A DNA stretch of 64,000 bases from Anastatus disparis (taxonomy: Eukaryota; Arthropoda; Insecta; Hymenoptera; Eupelmidae): the NCBI GenBank assembly GCA_017163975.1, contig JAFFSR010000343.1, positions 5,774,001-5,838,000 of the forward strand. Reading direction: 5' to 3'. The position numbers and the translations under genes are program-made. Shown here one piece after another: positions 32,438-44,384 of this stretch (position 1 is its first letter; the number at the start of each line of letters is the position of its first letter). Under the pieces are notes generated by a model. The model was not told where the DNA came from. It saw only the letters and a list, made by a program, of their open reading frames with translations, and searched no databases.

Positions 32438-35316
32438 ATGGTAAGTCCATACTCTTCTCCCTCCCTGACTAACTCTCTATTATCTACTAACAATTCTGTT
32501 TCATCTGCCATTACAAAACACTTCACCACTGATAACGGTCTTAGGATTTGTCATTTTAATGCTAACTCTGTTCGTGCCCATATTGAAATGGTATGACTAT
32601 TCTTGGCTTCTCGCTCCTATTTTCATATAATAGCTGTGACAGAGACAAAACTGGGTCAGATTGTCTGTGACTCTCTAAATGCTCTGGATGACTACATGCT
32701 CTTCAGGCAGGATCATGATACTAGAGGTGGTGGTGTTGCTCTATATGTTCATTGCTCTTTAGATTCCATACGCCTGTGTTCTTCGAATGGTAGCTGGTGT
32801 GGCAAGCCAGGTTTACCTGAATATCTCTTTTGTGAGGTTAAATCTCCTGATGTGGTTTCTCCTATTTTTGTTGGCGTAGTCTACAGGCCACTTCATGCAC
32901 CATTTCTAGCTGGAACTGATTTCATACCAGATTTGACATCTTATATGCACGATTATAGTACAAAAATCATCTTAGGCGATTTCAATACTAACATTTCTGT
33001 TGATTCTGACGACTCTGTGTTTCTGAAGGGTCTAATTAGGGAAAATGCACTCTTCTCTGTGCCTTACGGTGCAACCCATCATACTGCCACATCTGATACG
33101 TGGCTTGATTTATGCCTCGTAGATGCAAATGATTCCTTGCTTGACTATTGGAAGACCAATGTACCATTTATAGATGGGCATGATCTTATTGCAGCCACTG
33201 TTAAGTTCTCTCTCTCTAAGCATGTACTTAATGATTTCTCCTATCGAGACTATAAAGATGTTGATGATGCCAGATTGCTCGACTATTTTAGCTCACTGAA
33301 TTGCTCTATCTGTGACGGTGATTCCTCTCTTGAGACTTGACTTGATTGCCTTTATGGTCATTTAAATGAAGCTATTGCCCTATTCGTGCCTATCAAAAAG
33401 GTTCGACAGGGTGTAAAACGTCGTCCATGAATTACTGCAGAGCATCATGGCTTGGTTCACGAGAGAGATAGGCTTTATAGGCGCTACAAATGCTCACGAC
33501 TTCACTTCGACTTACTCAGCTATAGAGCTGCACGTGCCCATGAGAGCATTGAGTCTTCCAAACTCCTTTATTATCATGATAGACTCTCTAGGCTCACTGA
33601 TTCTAAACAAATCTGGAAGGAGCTGAGGAATCTCGGTATTTGCTCTAGTGCTAATACTTTTCGTCACTCCTTCTCTGTGGACGAACTTAATCGTTACTTT
33701 TCTAGTGTAGCATCTGATCAATCGGTTACATCAGTCTCTGATTATTTGAACTCTTTAACTGAAGATGAACCGTATAAACCCATGTTTAAGTTTTCTGAGG
33801 TATCTTTGTTTCAGGTTGGTCTGGCTTTGCGCAGTTTCTCTTCGCAGGCTAGAGGTACAGATGCCATTCCTCAATCATTTATAAATTCCGCGTTCCCTGT
33901 AATTGGACAATTCTAACGTCGAATCTTCAATGATTCACTAAGGGAGGGTCTTTTTCCAACATGTTGGAAGATGTCTCTAGTTATGACTATCAATAAGGTT
34001 TCTCCTCCACAATCTATGAGTGATATTCGCCCTATTTCTCTATTGTCATTTTTATCAAAGGTACTTGAGCGTCTTGTTCATCAGCAATTGTATGAATACT
34101 TGGCTACTAGACAGCTGTTGGATCTGCGGCAGGCTGGTTTTAGGACTGGGCATAGTACTCAGACAGCCTTGTTAAGGTTAACGGATGATATCAGGCTTAA
34201 TATGGATAGATGCTATGTCACCATGCTCTTACTATTTGATTTCAGTAAGGCATTTGATACTGTGAGCCATGCTATTCTTCTTAAAAAAATGTCTTTACTT
34301 GATGTCTTTGTCACAGTTATCAGATGGTTTGCCTCTTATCTCTCAGGTCGACGACAGGCTGTTATTGATGAGGATGGTAACACGTCTAATTATCTTACTC
34401 TTAACACAGGAGTTCCTCAAGGATATGTATTGGGGCCGTTGTTATTTTCTATTTATATAAATGATGTTGCTAATGATTTCAATTCTGGCATACAATACCT
34501 AATATATGCTGATGATCTGCAGGTATATGTTCATTTTCCTCTTGATAAGTTGGACCTTTTCACGTCCATTATGAGCGCTCATGCTGATGTTATTTCTAAT
34601 TGGGCTATTAGAAATCATCTTGAGTTAAATGTAAGTAAGACTGAGGCCATAATTATTGGCTCTTATTATTATGTTAATATGTTGTCTTCTGTTCCAACTA
34701 CTGGTGTCCCACTGAATGGTACTATCTGAATTGGAAGGAGCACATTGCTCAGGTTTGTAATAAATCATTTTCATTGCTTTATAGGCTAAATTTCTTTAGA
34801 AAAAGCACTAATATTGCATTACGCAAACATCTTATTCAAACTTTGCTTTTTCCACTCATAGACTACTGCTGTCTCGTTTATTGTGATTTGTCGGCTGAAC
34901 TTGATTTGAGGCTTCAAAGAATCATCAACTCTGGTATTCGTTATGTGTATGGTATTGGCAGACGTGAGCATGTTTCCTCTTATCGTTCTAAGCTTGGCTG
35001 GTTATCTACCTCTGGTAGAAGGAAATATTTTACCTCATCCTTCCTCTACAAAATGTTTTCGACTACAGCACCTTCTTATCTTTACTTTAGGTATAATTGG
35101 AACCAATCTGTGAGGACATTGAGGGGTGCTGTGAGGCCATTGACTGTTCCACCGGCTCTCACTGAATATTATAATGGATCTTTCTTAGTCACTTCATCAT
35201 TCCCATGGAATGAACTTCCTGATCCAATCCGTAACTCTCCATCGCTCCTTACATTCAAATCATCTGCATTGGCATACTACCTTTCCTTAGAGGATGGACC
35301 TCTGCCATTACGCTAA
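32438..35316 (+). pseudogene. LINE B ORF2: endonuclease and reverse transcriptase, broken
   Basis: The ATG at 32438 opens an endonuclease frame with LRICHFNANSVRAHIEM, VTETKLG, GGGVALYVH, GVVYRPL, ILGDFNTNIS and DTWLDLCLVD. The RT has LRLTDDIRLNMD, DFSKAFDTVSH, GVPQGYVLGPLLF and IYADDLQVY. The end of the protein lies in another frame (34774-35316: RREHVSSYRSKLGW, PWNELPDPIR). In-frame stops are at 32594, 33338, about 33428 and 33914. A small deletion with frame change lies near 34726. All stops before that fall in one frame, so decay was mainly by point mutation. Confidence 0.9.
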
Positions 35317-35487
35317 TTTTAAAATGTTTATATTAACTTTGTTGAATGTATTTAAAATTTATAACTGTTTTAAAGTTTTTTATTTTTGCTCATTATTATA
35401 TATAAAATTATAATCTAATGTATATACTGTATTATGTAAATTGTACAACATACTGTACATAAAATAAACAAAAATATCCATCTATCT

Positions 35488-35490
35488 ATA

Positions 35491-35521
<31 letters not shown>

Positions 35522-35558
35522 GTATATAGAGAGAGAAATATACATATATACATATATA

Positions 35559-35635
<77 letters not shown>
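35488..35635. repeat. (CT)n then (TA)n simple repeats
   Basis: A CT run (35488-35518), a short mixed piece, then about 35 TA units (35565-35634), directly after the LINE B tail. Confidence 0.95.
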
Positions 35636-35639
<4 letters not shown>

Positions 35640-35640
<1 letters not shown>

Positions 35641-37104
35641 ATTCATAAGAAGGCATTGAAAAAACATTTGATTTAAATTATAATTAAATACAATAATTAA
35701 CTATCAAAGAATATTTTCTTAAACTACATTCTTCATGAGAAAATTTATCTTATTATTATATTAAAATTTTTAAACAAAAGAGAAACTTTTAAAAAGTGTA
35801 TATATGGCAGTTTACATACCTAAAAATAAGTTCTTTGAATTCTTTTCAATTTCATATCGATTCTTTTATTGATTTTTCTCTAATTATAGGAAAACAAATT
35901 TTTAAGGGAAGTTTTTTTTTCAATACAAGTTTCTATAACTGTTTATTAATTGTATAGTGATGTGCTGTGCACGCGTTTATGGTTGGTGGCTTGGGGCCGG
36001 CTTTAGGTTAACTAGCATTGTTTCTCTCTTAACCGCGCGCGAATTCAATGTCTTCCTTCTGTCGTATATACTATCTTATTATAAGAGTAAGCTTTAAGTA
36101 ACATGGCGAATTTGCCATGTTACGACCCCTCCCCCCCCCCCACCACTCGGAAGTAAACGGTGGAACTGGGTACTTTCATGAAAGAGACGCAGAAAGTTAA
36201 AAGCTAAATTAGAAATAGGGAGACTTAATCTTAGATAACTGGTATTATCTACATCGGTGTTTAGTATACCAAGTATTAAAAAAATTTTTAATTATACTTC
36301 TTCTGCTTCCGATGATTTTCTTAAAATATTATTTAAGTTATAAGTATACCACGCTGTATGTGTGGGAGCTAAATTGACACTGCAATTGGCTTACCCAAAT
36401 TCATTTTTACAATAAGGAACAATCTTAAATCTACGCTTAAAAAAACATTTATAACCCGCTCTTACATCAGATCTCTTATACTATAAAAAATTATTATAAC
36501 ATCATGTTGAAAGTTATTGAATTAATTAAAAAAAAAACTGATTTCAACGCATGCTTTGATTTTACTATCAATGGACTTTGCAGCAATTTTTCTTATATTA
36601 AAGACAAATTCTTAAGGAAAAACTATATTGAATGAAATATAATAAGTTTGTAAATTATTCTACTTATTGTAAACAATTTTAGACAAGTGTAAATCAACTA
36701 AGTGGTATAAATAGAATTTAACATATCAATTAATTAACTGTATTTTCGACTGAAAGAAAAGTTCTGTGAATGCTAGCAAGGGTAATGAAATGAGTATGAG
36801 ACTCTCAATATATCTGGTTAATAACATTTAGGCATTTAATGTTTCCAAGGGATCATGGGCAGTATGGTCAAGGTATTAATAACTATTACTTTAATTTTAT
36901 AATTAGATGGGCAGCCTTAACGGCGTTTATTCATATAGTCTAAATAACAATTTGAGTATGACAGCTTAGTTACGCACGGATGGCCACAGACGTGGCAGAA
37001 AGTTTTCCCCGTAGCTGGGCATGTGGTTCAGCTGTGATTTGGATAACCATAGTTCCAGCAATGAGGTCGGACTGCTCCCGTTTCTCCGTGTGGTATTTCA
37101 CAGT
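35640..37104. other. No gene recognised; one hairpin
   Basis: A 10-bp stem GTAACATGGC / GCCATGTTAC with a 6-nt loop lies at 36098-36123, followed by a run of about 10 C near 36130-36141. The rest is AT-rich with no recognisable coding. Confidence 0.5.
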
Positions 37105-37377
37105 TACACTGAAAAAATTGCGGGTGAGAAACTATACTAAATATGAATACGCAGCATTCTGCGCATAAAAGCGATCCTCGTGCGCGTGAGAGAGATCCTC
37201 GCAACGTTTTTAGGCGCGCTGCCTTCTCAAAATTCTCTCGTCTCTAATTTTGGGAAAGCAGCGAGCCCAAAAGCGCAGCGAGGATAGCTTTAATTTAATA
37301 TAGCACCGATGTATTCACGTTTAGTATAGCATCTCCTCGCTGTGGTAAGGGAGGGCGCCTACAGTTTTTTCAGTGTA
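37105..37377. mobile_element. TA-flanked MITE of the CACTGAAA group (273 bp)
   Basis: The left end is CACTGAAAAAATTGCGG; the right end, inverted, is CACTGAAAAAACTGTAG. TA lies on both sides. The interior is GC-rich with repeated gcgcgctgcc-like blocks. It is one of four elements in the window with these ends and sizes of 250-300 bp. Confidence 0.85.
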
Positions 37378-37429
37378 GCTATAGGGCAAGTAGGCGAAGC
37401 TTTATTGTCAGGGAGAGCAGGGGTAGTTA

Positions 37430-38282
37430 AGGAGGTTGGACGAAATACTTTGAGGGACATTAGAGGAGGGATTACGAATGAGGGTGCGTGGGATATGCTG
37501 GAAACAGAAGATGGAGGGGTAATCTTAAGTGACATAAGGGGTGGTATGAATTTCGAATTTGGTCACGTAGTATTACGAATAGAATAAGGTGTTATGGTCA
37601 TATTATCTGGTGGGATAATCTTAAGAGACATGAGAGGTTGAAAGGTAACTGGCTGAGGGGCGTTGGGCATATTTTGGGGGTTATAATTATTCGGTATGAA
37701 GCTGCTCCTTACATGATCCTTTTTTAAATGTACAAGTCAAGTATGACTGTTACTATCAACAGTACAACCATGGTTATCTATACTATTTATGCTATTATTA
37801 AATTCACGACCATTTGGTACTCTCCAAGAAATAGGTCCGAAGCTGCAAATGCTGGTTACGATCTGACTATAGTTCCTGCTACTTCTATAGTTAGGATTGC
37901 TATTTAATTTGCTATTGCTTTCCAATTTATGGCTATTTTTGTCCAATTTGCCATTTCTCTCTAATTTATGGCTATTTCTATCCAATTTGCCATTGGTCTC
38001 CAATTTATGGCTATTTCTATCTAATTTGCCATTACTCTCCAATCTATGGCTATTTTTATCCAATTTGCCATTGCTAGATTCCTTCCGTCGTTGTACGTCA
38101 TCTGCTAAACTTTTGATTAAAAAGGGGACAGGGTGATTACTGTTGATGGGAGCTAACACTGGTGTCGGGTCAAGATGCTGTAGATCATCGTCAAAATCAA
38201 GTGAAGAAATAAAAGAAGTCAATGCAAGCTGTAATAGGAAATAGTAATTCATCGGGGGCTGGAGGAGGTCTGTAAGCTTCAT
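37430..38282 (-). pseudogene. Unrecognised repeat-bearing frame with 13-residue repeats
   Basis: From ATG (38282) a 181-residue frame runs to TGA at 37737. Residues about 70-125 are four to five tandem 13-residue repeats of the type NGKLDRNSHKLES (39 bp in DNA, about 37917-38080), highly polar and charged. After the stop, the same frame stays largely open to about 37430, with one more TGA. It contains three spaced repeats PLMSLKI-x-PP, proline-rich. I do not recognise the protein. Alternatives are a transposon gag-like protein, a degraded host exon, or a minisatellite that happens to be open. The GGGG-rich + strand of 37430-37690 resembles the minisatellite at 21594-22065, which favours a repeat origin for that part. 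Confidence 0.35.
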
Positions 38283-39170
38283 CCTGAGCTGTTTGGGTCC
38301 CTTTCCTCTTGCCTAGCCGCTGTGGTCCTGTGATATATGGGTAAGCTCTCTTACGTTATTCTAGCTAATTCGATCTCAACCCAAAGGGGTCATTCTGACA
38401 TACGTGGTCCGGGAGTAAGAGGGGTTCCATATTGAATTGTAATGTGAAGGCTATTATACTACACAAGGGTTACATAAAAAAAACTACTGCTAATCTATCC
38501 TTATTTAACTAATAATTTGCGCTAAAATGAGATACTGTCTCAGGAGGTTCGAATAATACTTCTGCGCCTAGCTCTGGCTTAATAAAAACCAATAGTCCTT
38601 TAGATTGAAAAATTTAAAATAAATCCGTGACTTAAATTTAATAAAAAAGAATTTATTTAGCTCTTACAAACAAAAAAAAGTTTGAAAGGAATCGAGTTAT
38701 CTAAATGTTTAAGTATAAAATTTCTGTATCAATCTCTCAAGCGTGGGTGGGCACACACACCTTGCTATTAAGCTCCGGCTTGAGACGTTGTATGAAAAAA
38801 AAATGTAATAAGTGTAACGTTAAGAAATTAAATTATTAGGTAACGATAGCAAAGTTACCTCAAAGCAACTACAAAATTATCTATGACCAACTCAAGAAAT
38901 AGTTGTATGAACCGAGATACACACAAAAAAAATGTTATTTGTAAGGAAAAACAAGCGTTGTAAAGGCTCATATCAATTTTGAATAGAATTATTTAATTTA
39001 GTATAAATATTTTATAAATAATTTGACATTATTTATAACATAGAATGATTTTCTGTAATAAAAAATTTAAAATTACGTTAAAAGTATAAGTACGGCTTTA
39101 TAGTTACCTACTGGGGCCGATAATGAAGATAACTCAAATGTATGTATATAGATATAGTAAAATGATTATA
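38283..39170. other. No gene recognised
   Basis: Mixed composition near 38290-38420 (tccgggagtaagaggggttc), then AT-rich. No motif identified. Confidence 0.5.
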
Positions 39171-39547
39171 GAAATGGAATGTTTTATTTCTTTTAATGAA
39201 AAAGTAGTATCAATATTTGATTGTTAATAATAAAATATATAAGATGTAACTTTCTAAAATAATTGTGTATATATAAATAGAACATTCTATTTATATAATA
39301 TGTATAAAAATGATTATTCTATTTAAAGTTTAAAGATATAAATTAAAATATAAAAAATTAGCTTTTCTAATTAATAAATAATAAAATAAACTATTAAAAA
39401 TAGTCTTTTGGAATGTAAAGGAAATAGAATGTTTCTTTTAAAAATATATTTATCTTATTTAAATGTTTTTTTTGCAAATATATAAATTAAATCTTATGGA
39501 ACGTTCTATTTCCTAATATATAATCCTTTAGTAAGAAATAGAACTTC
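39171..39547. repeat. Five spaced copies of a GAAATAGAAYRTTC palindromic motif
   Basis: Related copies, several extended into palindromes, lie at 39171-39190 (gaaatggaatgttttatttc), 39275-39292 (aaatagaacattctattt), 39421-39435, 39498-39513 (ggaacgttctatttcc) and 39535-39547. Spacing is irregular, so this is not a simple tandem repeat. Confidence 0.6.
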
Positions 39548-39857
39548 ATAGAAGGTTTATGAAATAATACAAAAGAGCGTAAATCCATCCATGCTCATAT
39601 CATTCTCTTGATCATGTAACATCTAAGATGGATCCTAGATTCATTCGATCTCATGCTGTCAGAAGCGTAAGGTCTAAGCATTCTGTATTAAAAATTGTCA
39701 TGTAACTTTTCGAGATATATAAAATATATATTTCCTTAATTTTTGAATAAAAAGATTAAGTATTTTAAATTAGATAAGACTATGTTAAAAAAGTCATTTA
39801 AAAAAGTATAATTTATCTCATCTCATTTATTATTTTTCATAGAACTAATAAGGAAAT

Positions 39858-40168
39858 TAATTATTGCACATTGAAGAGCATTGCACTTGGATATGTCGTC
39901 GATAATAATTTCTTTAATCATCTTACATTAAATAAAAGTGTTATTTATCGCACATTTGAAAGTATTGCACTCAAAGATTTCGTCGATTTAAACACCTTTC
40001 TGCATATCTCATACAATAAAAAAGTTTATCATCGCACTCTTTAGAGTATTGCATTCAATGGAGTCGTCGATAATAACTTTTATTACACTGCCCTCTCCTT
40101 TACGCGTAAAAAAAATTATAAACTATCGCATCTCCAAGAGTATTGCACTGAAGGAGATCGTCGATAAA
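39858..40168 (+). repeat. Four tandem ~85-bp units, each a conserved hairpin
   Basis: Units have their GCAC/GCAT anchor at 39866, 39950, 40034 and 40128 (periods 84, 84, 94). Each holds the same fold: an outer stem ending ATCG / CGAT (TTG in unit 1), an asymmetric internal loop C / CGT, an inner stem that differs between units yet pairs in each (ACAT/ATGT; TTTG/CAAA; ACTC/GAGT; ATCTCC/GGAGAT), and a loop with the shared phrase GTATTGCA[CT]T (GCATTGCACT in unit 1). Paired changes at the same stem positions suggest selection on structure. No protein frame crosses the array. Function and transcription are unknown. Confidence 0.7.
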
Positions 40169-42429
40169 AGTAATTTTCTTTTATATTATTGCTGTATGCA
40201 CATTGTATATGCATGTAATTAATCATATTAATGAAGTAAATTTAAAATTCGGTAATTAAAATATTATCTGGTGACCGTGAATAAAGTCAAGCCCGCTTCA
40301 GCGTTAAATACTCAAGCTAAAAAGAAATTTTCTTGTTAAAATGAGCTATATAAGCCGTCGGTTATTTTCAGTCGGTAAAGTCACCACGTTGCTGTGGGCA
40401 TGTGAGAACGCACAGCAGATGGCAAGGGTAACTAGCAATTTTTAATAAAATACAAACAAACCAGCTTGCTTAATATGGAGTCACTGAAAGGAATAGTGCT
40501 GACTTGGTAAGGTGCTAGAAGGATAGGAGCTGCAAGGGTATTCACAAAAATGAACTGTAATATACAAGAATATGATATGATGTCGCGCTACGTAGTCGTG
40601 GGATTATTGTTCCAAACTTAAAAAAATTTTTACTAAGATTTTTGTTGTTAAACAAAAAATTTTAGAATAATTGAAAGGAATATTTCCAAATAAAGGTCAG
40701 CAGATTAAATGTTACTGCAATACCAAAAAGAGTGTATAGTTAATATCTAACATGATTCAACTGCTTGCACACGAAAAAATTCACGTCATGGGCAGCTTTA
40801 CATAGCACAGTCAAAGGAACGATTTGTTCTCTGGCTGTGCGGAACGACTACGTATTGTGAAACGATACAGATATAGCTAAATGAGCCGATATACTAGTAT
40901 GCGTGCGACAAAGCTAAAGCCATATAAAGCTATGTAATATTTAGATGGAGCTATATAATATTTAGACTAAAATCAATATATCAAAGTCAGAGAAGAAAAT
41001 TACTAATGTTTTTAGCCTTGTCTAAGGACGACGAGAACGATTTGTTCTGTTGCTCGGGTTACACACACAGAATAAACACACTAAATATATATTCAATATA
41101 CAATTTTATTCGCAAGAAGCGAAGAAAAGAAAGAAAAATATTTTATATAAATAAAAAAGTTTTAAATCAAATTTTAAAAAATGGAAAAAAACTTAAGTGA
41201 AAAAAAAAATAAATTTTCAATAACAAAAGATTTTTTTCTTTAATAGATTTAAAAATTTTCTGCAAAGAGAAAAAAATTTTTTACCTTACCAAGCGGCAGC
41301 ACTAAGAAATAAATAAAAATGTGTGCCAAAGCGTCTCCTCTCAGCCCGCTTCGTGTGTGCTTTGGAAAAATGGCGACCACGTGGCAAAGACTCAACGCAC
41401 GCAAGAAAAAAAAAATGAACGCACTATCTAATGCCGTGCACGTGGTCACCAACACACACGCGCACAAAGCAATAAAAAAGAAACGATATATTTATCGTTA
41501 TAGTCAAGAAAATCTAGACTATTGTAAAGCACTTATGCTTTGAGCACTCACACAAACTTTCTACTCTTTGAAGGAATAAATACTATTTTATTACTTTATC
41601 TGAAAGTTTTTAGATTCATTTAATAAACTAACTTTTAAAAAAAAGTATATTTTAGGCAAGTTATGTCTTAAATAATATTGTTCTTAAAAACATTTCAAAT
41701 ACCATACTCATGGTTGTTTTTTTTTTTTTTTAATTTCAACTCTTAAAAGTATTGAAATGAGTTGAGTAATCGTCAAGTATATATAATAATTTTTATCTAA
41801 TTAATCTAAAAGCTTTGGCCCAAGAATATAGACATATATAGAAGAGCGGATGAGTACAAAATTTTGAGGTAAGTTATCCTTCCTGGCCTTTACATTGTTA
41901 GTATATCTATATATTGGTACTATATAGATATACAGGCTGTATATAAACTTGGGGGATAATTCCTAAAGTTGCCTCACTCTTCCTATTCGCTCTGGGGGGT
42001 TATTCACTAACTTTTTAACAATAACGATTGACTTAATGTTTCGATGTCGAAAAGCGGTAAGGACTCTACTCTTTCAAGTAATCGATAAACACATATGAAA
42101 AAATGTTTCAGTTTATTATTAAACGAACATAATTTACTTCGCTCCTAACGTCGCTCGGTTAAATTTTCATATAGTATATTAATATGTATAAATTAACCAA
42201 ATTTAAAGTCAAAAAAATTGCCTCAATTTATAAATTTTTATAATGCAGTTCTGTTTAAAATTTAGTTTTTATATATTTGAAAAAAAAAAATTAATTAAAG
42301 TTCCAATATTGATAAAAATTGTTTAAATACAAATCGTATCATCATGATAAATTAAAAATTTGTTTTACTGAATTCCATTTAAATTAATGGAAAAATATCT
42401 ATCATCATGGATGAATATGTATCATCCGA
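40169..42429. other. No gene recognised; a few inverted repeats
   Basis: ctacgtagtcgtggg (40590) is inverted at ggaacgactacgtattg (40841). A hairpin ggaacgatttgttc with gcacag/ctgtgc flanks lies at 40805-40840. gcgaccacgtggc (41373) is inverted at gcacgtggtcacc (41437). The stretch 41280-41560 is GC-richer, with two overlapping short frames on opposite strands, neither recognisable. The phrase tatataagcc at 40347 upstream of tcagt looks promoter-like, but the spacing is short. Confidence 0.4.
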
Positions 42430-43425
42430 GTATGTAAACCTCCAATACGTTACCGTTGCATAGGCGTATTTACTCGCGTCACTAAATACGTGTAGTTCGA
42501 CTCCAATTTTGTCTTTTTCCACCGCAGCATAGTATCCTGGTATTCAGTATTGTGTGGTTAAATGTAGATCGGTTAATCAATTGTTAAGTTTCTCCAAATC
42601 GCGGTCATTGATCGGACTATCACATGGAACGCCACTTCGCCGTACGCTTTGAAAAAGTATTTCTGCGCTAATAAGGAAGAGCGCGAATAAGCCCAGCGGA
42701 TCAAAGATGGACATACCATTCTCAGTAACTCACGTTTAGTTGTCACTTCACTGATTTTTATTTTTGAGCTAACATTAAATTTGAAGACATCAACCGCGGT
42801 TAACCAGCTGAGTCCAAGTGTCCTATCTTGTTGTTGCGCTAAATCCGTAGTCTTGAGCCTGGTTTCTTCGACGGTCTGTCCACCCGAAATTGTTAAGACA
42901 ACCTCTGGGGCATTGCTTGACCATCCGTGCATTTTAAAGCCTCCGCTCTGGTTTATTTTTATCACTTGTTTCGCGATTAATATCACGTCTTCTGCGGTGT
43001 CCATACTATCTAGATAGTCGTGTATATAAATTTATTTTTCATGGCGTCGGAACCTTTTTTGAATCGCTCTTTGACTTCACTCGCATTCTTATCTTTTACG
43101 TAAAGTGCGCTGCACGGTGACGACTTAGCTCCGGAGAGCAAACTGATCATCTTGTAAGTGTCGGGTTGTCGATGTCTATCTTCACTCCTCCACAGAAATC
43201 TCTGCATATCCGAATCTTCTGGGCGCGTTTGTATGCGAAGAAAAATTTCTTCGATGTCTGCTTTTAGTGCGATGACACTTTATCGAAAAGCTTATTAGAA
43301 TTAAAATTAGAAGTTTTAGTGAATCTGGTCCCGAGTCTAAGTGTTCGTTAAGACAAGTGTTTGCGACCTTGGCAGTGGCGTCAAACACAATGCGCAACTT
43401 TCGTGGTTTGGTGAGCTGTGCAAGG
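42430..43425 (-). pseudogene. BEL/Pao LTR-retrotransposon pol fragment (RT and RNase H start)
   Basis: Reverse transcriptase of a BEL/Pao element, which would copy element RNA into DNA. Minus-strand pieces in order: KPRKLRIVFDATAKV at about 43425-43370, a decayed segment, MQRFLWRSEDRHRQPDTYKM (43207 down), SALYVKDKNASEVKERF, the catalytic region near 43020 where the usual YxDD reads as YIHDYLDS (first Asp replaced) at a frame break, AKQVIKINQSGGFKMHGWSS, LGLSWLTAVDVFKFNV, VTTKRELLRMV, and an RNase H-like HVFSDASKYAYATVTYWRF at about 42440-42500. At least three frame changes. Protease, integrase, gag and LTRs are absent within 2 kb. The solo LTR at 17681 cannot be linked to it. Confidence 0.8.
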
Positions 43426-43608
43426 AGGATGATAAAATTTTATAATTTTGAATTTATTATAACATTGATCGATAATATTATTTAATTGATAATAAGTTAT
43501 TTTTTTTAATTATATTTTGTTAAATATTAATATTTTTATTCATATGGAATACTAAAATAAATTATATTACTAATATATCATATGAAATCATTCGATCTAT
43601 AAAACAAA

Positions 43609-43673
43609 GTGGTCTTAAGGGCTCCTGGCGAAGGTTTCCACTAATCAAAAATCTAATGCGCCGTAACGGTACC
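43609..43673 (+). mobile_element. Isolated right end of the Helitron-like element
   Basis: gtggtcttaagggctcctgg, cgaagg, a T-rich spacer, then aatgcgccgtaacggtacc, in the same order and orientation as 20863-20957. No matching left end is seen nearby. It is probably the relic end of a second copy. Confidence 0.6.
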
Positions 43674-44384
43674 TAACATACATTTCACACCATTAAAGTG
43701 CGTTAGTTAAATAAAAAATTATATTAAAAGATTTAGGATATATAAAAAATTAAATTTAACACATAAAAACAATTCATTTTGTGAGTCTTAATTAGGCACT
43801 TGTGCTGAACAGAAGTTTGTTCACATAGCTCCGTCAACTTGACGAGTCCCAGTAAGAGTATACGCCATGAGTGAAACTTTTCAGGATTGGCATGCCTTTC
43901 GCATGTAACCCTGAACTTTTTCAGTGCATTCTAGTGCAATTAAAGCACCGCAGGGTGAGCTAATCGTTGAGTACAGTGTACCTCTATAGTGGAATCTCTA
44001 ATATTCTAAATTTTCAAGTACGTAAAAGTTCCAAAGTAGTTAGTGCTAGTTACGCTGGAATCCCAGTAAAAAAAACGCTGCCAAGTGCTTTGGCGTAATG
44101 CTTTCTCATAGAGTTCATTGAGTTGGTATTTAATTTAATTTAATTTTTTAAATATGACTTCAATGTAAAAAAAATTATTCATCAGCAATTTTTCCTAATA
44201 TCTTTTATATATAAACTTACGAAATTGATCATATTATCTATCATGAAACGTAAAACTAAATGTAATTAATCTATGTGAACGCTTACAGTTTATTTAATTG
44301 CATTATGAATATTTTTCCATAAATTATGTTATATTTCTCTCTTCTTTTTAAAATTTAAAGTTTTTATTTAAAAAATCAATAATA
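43674..44384. other. No gene recognised
   Basis: 43840-44110 is more balanced in base composition, with a hairpin at about 43881-43917 (ttcaggattggcatg / catgtaaccctgaa). No coding or tRNA features found. Confidence 0.45.

Larger units (their letters stand above)
32035..35489 (+). mobile_element. LINE B: 5'-truncated relative of LINE A
   Basis: It starts within ORF1, continues through a broken ORF2 and ends with an A-rich tail plus ATCT-like repeats (about 35460-35489), as LINE A does. The 5' truncation is typical of target-primed reverse transcription. Codon usage is less AT-biased than the surroundings. Confidence 0.85.

Noticed and set aside
39860..40165. miR-92/25-like microRNA cluster, because the units contain ATTGCAC, the seed of that family
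   Set aside because: The ATTGCAC phrase lies in the hairpin loop, not in a paired arm; stems are only 8-11 bp, and sequence beyond the seed does not match the miR-92 family.
40340..40380. Core promoter (TATATAA at 40347 and TCAGT at 40368)
   Set aside because: Only 23 bp separate TATA and the putative initiator, shorter than usual, and no downstream gene is visible.
41319..41543. Overlapping frames on both strands in a GC-richer patch
   Set aside because: Neither has motifs; the patch contains an inverted repeat around accacgtgg, which points to a transposon end instead.
41880..41990. Third copy of the 225-bp MITE, from the similar ttacattgtt..gtatatctata phrase
   Set aside because: Similarity is confined to a short AT-rich part; neither terminal repeat nor a 7-bp duplication is present.
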